A DNA stretch of 11,451 nt from Prevotella sp. (GTDB lineage Bacteria; Bacteroidota; Bacteroidia; Bacteroidales; Dysgonomonadaceae), in contig JAISES010000373.1 in NCBI GenBank assembly GCA_031263965.1, positions 1 to 11,451 on the forward strand, written 5' to 3'. Below the pieces are notes generated by a model that saw nothing but the letters and a program-made list of their open reading frames with translations, searched no databases and was not told the DNA's origin. The translations under genes were made by a program, and so were the position numbers. Shown piece after piece: positions 7,198 to 11,451 of this stretch (the stretch's first letter is position 1; the number at the start of each line of letters is the position of its first letter).

Positions 7198-8583
7198 TCA
7201 ATGAGCCAGACGGTTTATACGCCCTTTCCAAACTTGCCGGACAAGAGAATTTGAAGTGTCTATTCCGCCGAATATCCATATATAATTGTCGCTATCTACT
7301 ATTATCGATTGTTTCGAAGCTACCGGCATTGCAAGTGTAAATTCTTCCTTTGCTGAGGCCGCAATCCATTTGACTCCAAAACTGCTTGTTTTATAAAGCA
7401 AATTTCTGGTCAATGCATATATATAACCATCATATAAAAATGTACGGATACTTTCGGAAGGATCGAACAATGTATTTTTCTGGTTAGATTCTACCTCTAA
7501 CTTCCCGTCACCTTCACGCAGAGACCATGTCAGATTAGAAGATGAATGTGCCGCAGTAACAGCCAGTATATTTCTATTCAGGTTACTTCTATCATAATTG
7601 GTTACAGACGCAAATCCTTGTACAGGAAATCCATCCGGAACCTTATTCGATTCCTTGCTATAACTAATATTTTCCACTATCCGCAACGACTGCATGTCCG
7701 AGGTCTTTGCAAAAACAGGTTCCTCCAATCGTTTGGTTACAACCAGAAGGGAGTCTTTTGCGGCCTCTTTACCCGGCAATACGCCAAGAATACTTTGAAC
7801 ATTATTATTTTTTATTCCCCATGTAGTTCCGTCAATAGAAGCATACGCCTTTCCATCGGCATCTATAGCATAAAACTTTCCGTTGAAAGAAGTAATGCTT
7901 TCCAGCTTCACCGATGCGGGAATTCCTGTCACAGCCACTTTCGTCCAGGACGATGGAGATGTTGCAGTCTTAGCTATTGTATGCAAGTAAAACTTATTAT
8001 CGTTATCGATAGAAAACATATGAAATACCGAGCCTGCCAAAAGAGTTTTTTGCTGCTTTATGGTATTAGGCAATTCGAAAGAGCCGGTTACATTCGTCCA
8101 GACAAGTGAATCGGGATCAACCTTGTGAATGCGTATATCGATAGTATAGGTTCGGGCATCATTCGCATTCCCATTGGCAGGAGTAACCTTTATCCGGGGA
8201 TATAAAGAAAAGTCTATCGAATCGGAAGTGTTCCATGCTACAACAGAGTCGTTAGGATACAGCACTTCTATTTTGGATGGATTTTCGTAAGTAAATACCG
8301 GCAGATACTTTGTGAGCCTGGTCTTATAAGGCAAAGAATCAGGATTGTATATCAACGACTGGAATTGGTCTATCGAAAACCGTGTTTTTGCCAGTACAGG
8401 GAAATTAACAGAGTCGATACTACTGGCATATAAAAGGCTTGCCGATAGTTTTAAGGAATATATCTGAGCATTTGCTGAAGCATCTTCTGTAACATAGGTT
8501 GTTGTAGAATTATCATTACATGATGCTAAAGTAACGACAGAAAAAGCGACGAATAATAGCTTAGTGATTTGCTCCAATTTCAT
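7198..8583 (-). CDS. DUF6242-like lipoprotein with propeller-like C-terminal part
   Basis: A 461-residue predicted lipoprotein. The signal ends in the lipobox LASC with the lipidated cysteine at position 22, followed by NDNSTTTY. Residues about 40-155 look like immunoglobulin/cadherin-type strands ending ARTYTIDIRIHKVDPDSLVW (the last part often seen at the end of such a domain). From about 160 to the end there are repeated blade-like segments such as FNGKFYAIDADGKAYASIDGTTW and DSDNYIWIFGGID..VWKGRINRL, suggesting a beta-propeller (Kelch-like) fold. It is probably anchored to the outer membrane; which face is not clear. Function is unknown. It is 78 bases downstream of ribD, with its own candidate promoter, and 78 bases upstream of the DUF6089-like gene. 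The family call is from memory of the overall pattern. Confidence 0.72.
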   Translation of the reverse strand: MKLEQITKLLFVAFSVVTLASCNDNSTTTYVTEDASANAQIYSLKLSASLLYASSIDSVNFPVLAKTRFSIDQFQSLIYNPDSLPYKTRLTKYLPVFTYENPSKIEVLYPNDSVVAWNTSDSIDFSLYPRIKVTPANGNANDARTYTIDIRIHKVDPDSLVWTNVTGSFELPNTIKQQKTLLAGSVFHMFSIDNDNKFYLHTIAKTATSPSSWTKVAVTGIPASVKLESITSFNGKFYAIDADGKAYASIDGTTWGIKNNNVQSILGVLPGKEAAKDSLLVVTKRLEEPVFAKTSDMQSLRIVENISYSKESNKVPDGFPVQGFASVTNYDRSNLNRNILAVTAAHSSSNLTWSLREGDGKLEVESNQKNTLFDPSESIRTFLYDGYIYALTRNLLYKTSSFGVKWIAASAKEEFTLAMPVASKQSIIVDSDNYIWIFGGIDTSNSLVRQVWKGRINRLAH

Positions 8584-8616
8584 TAGTTTAAACAGATTTA
8601 TTCAAATATCAATGTG

Positions 8617-8649
8617 CAAAAATAGAAAGAATTTCGGCTTACACGTCAA
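8617..8649 (-). promoter_or_regulatory. Candidate promoter for the DUF6242-like gene
   Basis: On the - strand TATTTTTG (8624-8617) matches the -7 consensus TAnnTTTG. A TTG (8649-8647) lies 22 bases further upstream as a possible -33 element, slightly wider than usual. Transcription would begin about 25-30 bases before the ATG at 8583. This suggests the envelope genes can be transcribed apart from ribD. Confidence 0.42.
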
Positions 8650-8661
8650 TAAATATAATAT

Positions 8662-9726
8662 TTATAAAATTTTATAGTTATCAGGACAAAGCTGTACCTG
8701 CACGGATGTACCCCATTTCCATTCCCCGACAGTTCTTCCTGCAATGACAGGAGCCTTAATTCCATTCCCGAATGATATATGAGATGTTTCGATATACGCT
8801 TCATCCCACAGATGTTTATCAATAAGGCTTTGAAGCAGCTCTCCGCCTCCTTCCACCAGCACGGAACCGATCTTGCGTTTTTTAAGTACAGAGAAAATAT
8901 TTTCAATAAGATTTTCTCCAAAATCAACCTTAATAAAGGTCAGATTTTCGGCAAAAGGTCTGGCCGTTTCCTGTTCTGTAAAAACAATAGTTTCTACATT
9001 GCCGTCGAAAACAGTATAACCGGAAGGGATACGCCCTGTTCTGTCAAGAACAACCCGGACAGGATTCCGCCCATACCAATACCTTGTTGTTAATGAAGGA
9101 TTATCATTTACAGCGGTATTGGTTCCGATCATAATACCTCCTACTTCTGCCCTTTTCTTATGGACAAGCATCCTGCAAAAATCGTTGGAAACAGGTGTAG
9201 AACCGGGATTTTCACCCTCAAGCCGGACTTTATCGATAAAGCCGTCTTCCGTTTGAGCCCACTTCAGGTAGATATAAGGCCTGTTGCTAATCTGGGCAAC
9301 GAAGAACTCTTTGTTCAACTCCCTCGCTTCCTTTTCCAGAATACCGACAACCACCTCAACGCCTGCTGCTTGCAACATCTCGATCCCTCTACCCGAAACA
9401 GCAGGATAGGGATCGGAACATCCAACTACGACTCGAGGTATTCCCATATCGATGATCAATTGAGCACAGGGCGGGGTTTTCCCATAGTGAGAACAAGGCT
9501 CTAACGAAACATATATTGCGGATTCTTTCAGTAAAGCCTTATCCTTTACGCTATTAATAGCGTTTACTTCGGCATGAGCCTCACCGTACCGACGGTGATA
9601 ACCTTCTCCGATTATCTTATCTTTGTGCACAACAACAGCTCCCACCATCGGATTAGGACTGACATACCCTTTTCCGTTAAGAGCCAGTTGGAGGCAACGC
9701 AACATATATTTTTCGTCAATAATCAT
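8662..9726 (-). CDS. ribD: Bifunctional riboflavin biosynthesis protein RibD
   Basis: A 354-residue cytoplasmic enzyme that deaminates the pyrimidine product of GTP cyclohydrolase II and then reduces its ribose chain, steps two and three of bacterial riboflavin synthesis. The deaminase domain (about 1-145) has the zinc site HAEVNA (H51, E53) and EPCSHYGKTPPC (77-87, C78 and C87). The reductase domain (about 148-354) shows YLKWAQTEDGFI (153-164), GIMIGTNTAVNDNPSLTTR (197-215) and SVLVEGGGELLQSLI (288-302). The frame extends upstream to a TTG at 9759, but ATG 9726 starts with MIIDEKYMLRCLQLA, the usual family beginning, and is preferred. It lies 75 bases behind ridA. No FMN riboswitch is visible, and no other riboflavin gene is in the window. 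Confidence 0.95.
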   Translation of the reverse strand: MIIDEKYMLRCLQLALNGKGYVSPNPMVGAVVVHKDKIIGEGYHRRYGEAHAEVNAINSVKDKALLKESAIYVSLEPCSHYGKTPPCAQLIIDMGIPRVVVGCSDPYPAVSGRGIEMLQAAGVEVVVGILEKEARELNKEFFVAQISNRPYIYLKWAQTEDGFIDKVRLEGENPGSTPVSNDFCRMLVHKKRAEVGGIMIGTNTAVNDNPSLTTRYWYGRNPVRVVLDRTGRIPSGYTVFDGNVETIVFTEQETARPFAENLTFIKVDFGENLIENIFSVLKKRKIGSVLVEGGGELLQSLIDKHLWDEAYIETSHISFGNGIKAPVIAGRTVGEWKWGTSVQVQLCPDNYKIL

Positions 9727-9801
9727 CCTTTTTATATTTCTACAAAGAGAGAAACGCAATAATTACTGAGATATTTTAAATTAAGTGTTTTTTAAAGAAA
9801 A

Positions 9802-10179
9802 TCATCGCGCAGCAATTACCTCTATTTCTACAAGCGCGCTTTTTGGCAAATCTTTTACAGCAAAGGCCGAGCGGGCCGGAAATGAGCCGGAAAACTGCTG
9901 TCCATACACTTCATTCATAGCTGCAAAGTTAGCTATATCGTTTAGCAAAACAGTCGTTTTTACTATATTGTCCACTGTCAGGCCTGTTTCTGCAAGAATT
10001 GCTTTTATATTTTCGAAACATTGTCCGGTTTGCTCTTTTACTCCACCCTGCGCAAAAGCTCCGGTCGCAGGGTCGATCGGAAGCTGGCCTGAAAGAAATA
10101 CTATTCCGTTTACTTCTATAGCCTGGCTGTACGGTCCTATGGCAGCAGGCGCATTTTCAGTTGCAATTACTTTTTTCAT
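9802..10179 (-). CDS. ridA: RidA-family enamine/imine deaminase
   Basis: A 125-residue protein of the RidA (YjgF/YER057c/UK114) family, which hydrolyses reactive 2-aminoacrylate and related imines made by pyridoxal-phosphate enzymes. Length and pattern are typical: GPYSQAIEVNGIVFLSGQLPID (15-36), the conserved arginine R103 in FPARSAFAV (100-107) and the closing ALVEIEVIA with E118. These residues match catalytically active RidA rather than the inactive subgroups. It works as a trimer in the cytoplasm. It sits 26 bases after the rlmB stop, which suggests one transcript, and is followed by ribD. No Shine-Dalgarno sequence is seen. Confidence 0.94.
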   Translation of the reverse strand: MKKVIATENAPAAIGPYSQAIEVNGIVFLSGQLPIDPATGAFAQGGVKEQTGQCFENIKAILAETGLTVDNIVKTTVLLNDIANFAAMNEVYGQQFSGSFPARSAFAVKDLPKSALVEIEVIAAR

Positions 10180-10205
10180 TCGATTCTTATTTCTATTTCG
10201 GTTGT

Positions 10206-10943
10206 TTATAATTCTTTTTGACGGATAACCTCATATATCAGCACTCCTGCCGCTACCGACACATTCAATGAGCCAATAGTGCCAAATTGAGGAATTTTCA
10301 CCAAATTATCAGCTATCCGCAGATTTTCATTCGACACCCCAACATCTTCAGATCCCATGACAATAGCAATAGGCCCTGCATAATCCACCTTTGTATAAAA
10401 TTCTGCTCCACGCTCGCTCGCAGCGACAACCTTTATACCGCTGTTTTTTATATGTTGGATAGCAGCTGTAAGGTTTGGTTCTTTACAAACAGGTATTTTC
10501 AATAATGCTCCGGCCGAAGTTTTCACAGCATCGGCATTAACGGTTACACTTCCTCTAGCCGGAATAACGATCGCATTGACTCCCGCAACCTCACACGTCC
10601 GGGCAATGGCTCCAAAGTTGCGCACATCGGTAATGCCATCTAAAATCAGAAAAAACGGATCTTTGCCATTCTCATAGAGAAAAGGGATGATGTCTTCGAT
10701 GTGTTCGTATGTAATGGCGGACAAGAAAGCGATAACACCCTGATGATTCTTACGGGTAAACCGGTCAAGCCGTTCTATGGGAACACGCTGTACAGCGATA
10801 TTCTGAGATTTGAGCAAAGCAAACAGTTCCTTCGATAAATCTCCCTGGAGCTCACGCTTTACGATTACTTTATCTATTTCTTTTCCGGCTTCTATTGCTT
10901 CTATAACGGCACGGATGCCAAATATCATTTCTTTTTCTTTCAT
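10206..10943 (-). CDS. rlmB: 23S rRNA 2'-O-ribose methyltransferase, RlmB type (SpoU/TrmH family)
   Basis: A 245-residue SPOUT-class methyltransferase. The N-terminal part (about 1-75) is the L30e-like RNA-binding domain, FGIRAVIEAIEAGKEIDKV to NHQGVIAFL. The C-terminal knot domain carries motif 1 LDGITDVRNFGAIART (101-116), motif 2 IVMGSEDVGVS (194-204) and motif 3 IPQFGTIGSLNVSVAAGV (217-234), which bind S-adenosylmethionine. By analogy with E. coli RlmB it should modify G2251 of 23S rRNA, though TrmH-family specificity cannot be fixed by eye. The frame continues to a TTG at 10967; ATG 10943 (MKEKEMIFGIRAV) matches the family start I know from Bacteroidetes and is preferred. It is the first gene of the - strand run. 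Confidence 0.92.
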   Translation of the reverse strand: MKEKEMIFGIRAVIEAIEAGKEIDKVIVKRELQGDLSKELFALLKSQNIAVQRVPIERLDRFTRKNHQGVIAFLSAITYEHIEDIIPFLYENGKDPFFLILDGITDVRNFGAIARTCEVAGVNAIVIPARGSVTVNADAVKTSAGALLKIPVCKEPNLTAAIQHIKNSGIKVVAASERGAEFYTKVDYAGPIAIVMGSEDVGVSNENLRIADNLVKIPQFGTIGSLNVSVAAGVLIYEVIRQKEL

Positions 10944-10968
10944 TTTTAATATAGAGGTTTTCAGCAAA

Positions 10969-10976
10969 CAAATATA
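10969..10976 (-). promoter_or_regulatory. Candidate -7 box for rlmB
   Basis: On the - strand this reads TATATTTG, a full match to TAnnTTTG, 25 bases before the preferred ATG at 10943. The expected -33 region (about 10996-11000) is T-rich rather than a clean TTTG. As rlmB is the first gene after a long non-coding stretch, a promoter is required near here. Initiation here would place the start of the transcript downstream of the rejected TTG at 10967 or very close to it, supporting the ATG start. Confidence 0.45.
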
Positions 10977-11012
10977 CTACAACAATAAGGAAAATAAAAA
11001 TGATACCTCACT

Positions 11013-11095
11013 TTAAGAAATTGTTTGAATTTTATAGCAATTTTTTTTCTAATCCCGTAATAATTTTTTTCGCTAAAATTCAAACAGTTTTTAAG
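11013..11095. repeat. Inverted pair of the 26-nt motif (copies 2 and 3)
   Basis: Copy 2 (11013-11038, TTAAGAAATTGTTTGAAT then TTTATAGC) and copy 3 (11072-11095, GCTAAAATTCAAAC then AGTTTTTAAG) face each other and could pair over about 22 bases, with copy 3 lacking a TA present in copies 1 and 2. The 33-nt spacer begins and ends with T-runs (11041-11048 and 11064-11070). Copy 2 is 25/26 identical to the reverse complement of 104-129. It may be a hairpin or terminator for a leftward or rightward transcript, or a dispersed repeat. Confidence 0.7.
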
Positions 11096-11176
11096 TAACT
11101 GATGTTACGCAACACCGAAAACAGTGTCATTCCATATTCTTGTTCTTTCTCCTGCGCGCAATCGAAGATTGCTTGC

Positions 11177-11204
11177 GTTCCTTTTGCCCTAAGCAAAAAG
11201 GAAC
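11177..11204. repeat. Hairpin GTTCC-TTTTGC / GCAAAAAGGAAC
   Basis: Arms GTTCCTTTTGC (11177-11187) and GCAAAAAGGAAC (11193-11204) pair fully except for one extra A, around a five-base loop. There is no T-tail on either side apart from the arm itself, so it looks like a dispersed palindrome rather than a terminator. Confidence 0.6.
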
Positions 11205-11243
11205 CAAAAATGCTTTATGCGCCCGCTTTGACTTTCTCTTTCA

Positions 11244-11342
11244 CGTCATTGCGAGGGTTTGCCCGAAGCAATCCATCTGTATTTTTCGGGCAGTCACAAA
11301 GGACTGCCCCTACCGCTAACCGGCCAATTTTAGGATTGCTTC
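11244..11342. repeat. Palindromic interspersed repeat, right copy, with a nested hairpin
   Basis: The left outer arm CGTCATTGCG (11244-11253) is followed by GGGTTTGCCC and the inner arm GAAGCAATCC (11265-11274), which pairs perfectly with GGATTGCTTC (11333-11342). The same inner arms occur in the left-end copy. The expected closing outer arm CGCAATGACG is absent after 11342. The 58-nt interior holds a different hairpin (11288-11309), so the copy is a mosaic or a nested insertion. Confidence 0.7.
11288..11309. repeat. Perfect 8-bp hairpin GGGCAGTC / GACTGCCC
   Basis: GGGCAGTC (11288-11295) and GACTGCCC (11302-11309) form a perfect stem with the loop ACAAAG. On the - strand it reads GTAGGGGCAGTCCTTTG and onward, resembling a small GC-rich hairpin repeat that I recall from many unrelated bacterial genomes. 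It lies inside the larger palindrome. Confidence 0.65.
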
Positions 11343-11451
11343 GCCTTTCAGGCTCAGACAGGCATCCCGTTTTACGCCTTTTTCACCTGACGGGTACCCC
11401 GCACATAAAGCATACGGCGCAGGGCTAAAGCGCGACATCGCCTATCGCTTT

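Larger units (their letters stand above)
11096..11451. other. Repeat-rich intergenic stretch without a supported gene
   Basis: A + strand frame is open over most of this stretch (11102-11428), but it runs straight through palindromes and gives no recognisable protein, so it is not called. Besides the elements listed separately it contains GCAATC-gaa-GATTGC (11158-11172). It also has a 13-bp inverted pair, ATGCTTTATGCGC (11210-11222) against GCACATAAAGCAT (11401-11413), with one mismatch. GC content looks higher than in 10968-11095. It appears to be a cluster of small dispersed repeats. Confidence 0.6.

Noticed and set aside
7546..8109. A 187-codon + strand open frame opposite the DUF6242-like gene
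   Set aside because: It is antisense to a convincing lipoprotein gene, is rich in Ser, Arg, Tyr and Cys as expected for a shadow frame, and has no recognisable motif.
9727..9759. TTG at 9759 as the ribD start
   Set aside because: The family normally begins close to the DEKYMLRCLQLA segment, and an ATG at 9726 fits this; the added 11 residues have no support.
10944..10967. TTG at 10967 as the rlmB start
   Set aside because: It lies two bases from the candidate -7 box at 10969-10976 and so would fall at or before the expected transcript start; ATG 10943 matches the known family start.
11102..11428. A 108-codon open frame on the + strand in the right intergenic region
   Set aside because: It runs through several palindromic repeats, shows no recognisable domain and has repeat-derived composition, so it is most likely a chance open frame.
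1..11451. CRISPR arrays, tRNA or rRNA genes, transposases, riboswitches
   Set aside because: No regularly spaced direct repeats, cloverleaf-like segments, transposase frames or recognisable riboswitch cores were seen on either strand.

Overview
The window looks like chromosomal DNA from a Bacteroidota bacterium, most likely of the order Bacteroidales. A Dysgonomonas-like organism is my guess, not something the sequence proves. The reasons are the low GC, the weak or absent Shine-Dalgarno sequences, several upstream TAnnTTTG boxes of the Bacteroidetes type, two tandem OmpH/Skp genes behind bamA, a DUF6089-type barrel protein next to uppS, and a DUF6242-like lipoprotein. Annotated families are recognised from motifs by eye; no database search was possible.

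Layout. Positions 1-263 are intergenic and hold half of a palindromic interspersed repeat plus one copy of a 26-nt motif. A single + strand gene follows (264-1595), a PIN-PhoH ATPase. It converges on a long block of nine genes on the - strand. Read in transcription order from right to left, these are rlmB (10943-10206), ridA (10179-9802), ribD (9726-8662), a DUF6242-like lipoprotein (8583-7198), a DUF6089-like outer-membrane barrel (7119-6418), uppS (6400-5648), bamA (5597-2916) and two OmpH/Skp periplasmic chaperones (2836-2321 and 2269-1769). The convergent gap at 1596-1768 carries a bidirectional terminator-like hairpin and a stop-free 62-codon frame that looks like a gene remnant. Positions 10968-11451 are intergenic and packed with repeats.

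How the genes work together. The downstream half is an envelope-building unit. UppS makes undecaprenyl diphosphate, the lipid carrier for peptidoglycan and surface glycans. BamA folds and inserts outer-membrane barrels. The two OmpH/Skp proteins carry unfolded barrels across the periplasm. The DUF6089-like barrel is a probable outer-membrane partner or client. The upstream half is general housekeeping: 23S rRNA 2'-O-methylation (RlmB), reactive enamine removal (RidA) and two steps of riboflavin synthesis (RibD). PhoH stands apart and probably acts in RNA metabolism.

I found no new defence, mobile or biosynthetic system. The coding part is ordinary conserved core genome. The parts worth a second look are the repeats that flank it on both sides, the gene remnant at 1599-1787, and a tandem-repeat YGS/YGN loop in BamA. 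Three upstream ATGs or TTGs were rejected as starts: uppS, ribD and rlmB are annotated from shorter, family-consistent ATG starts.
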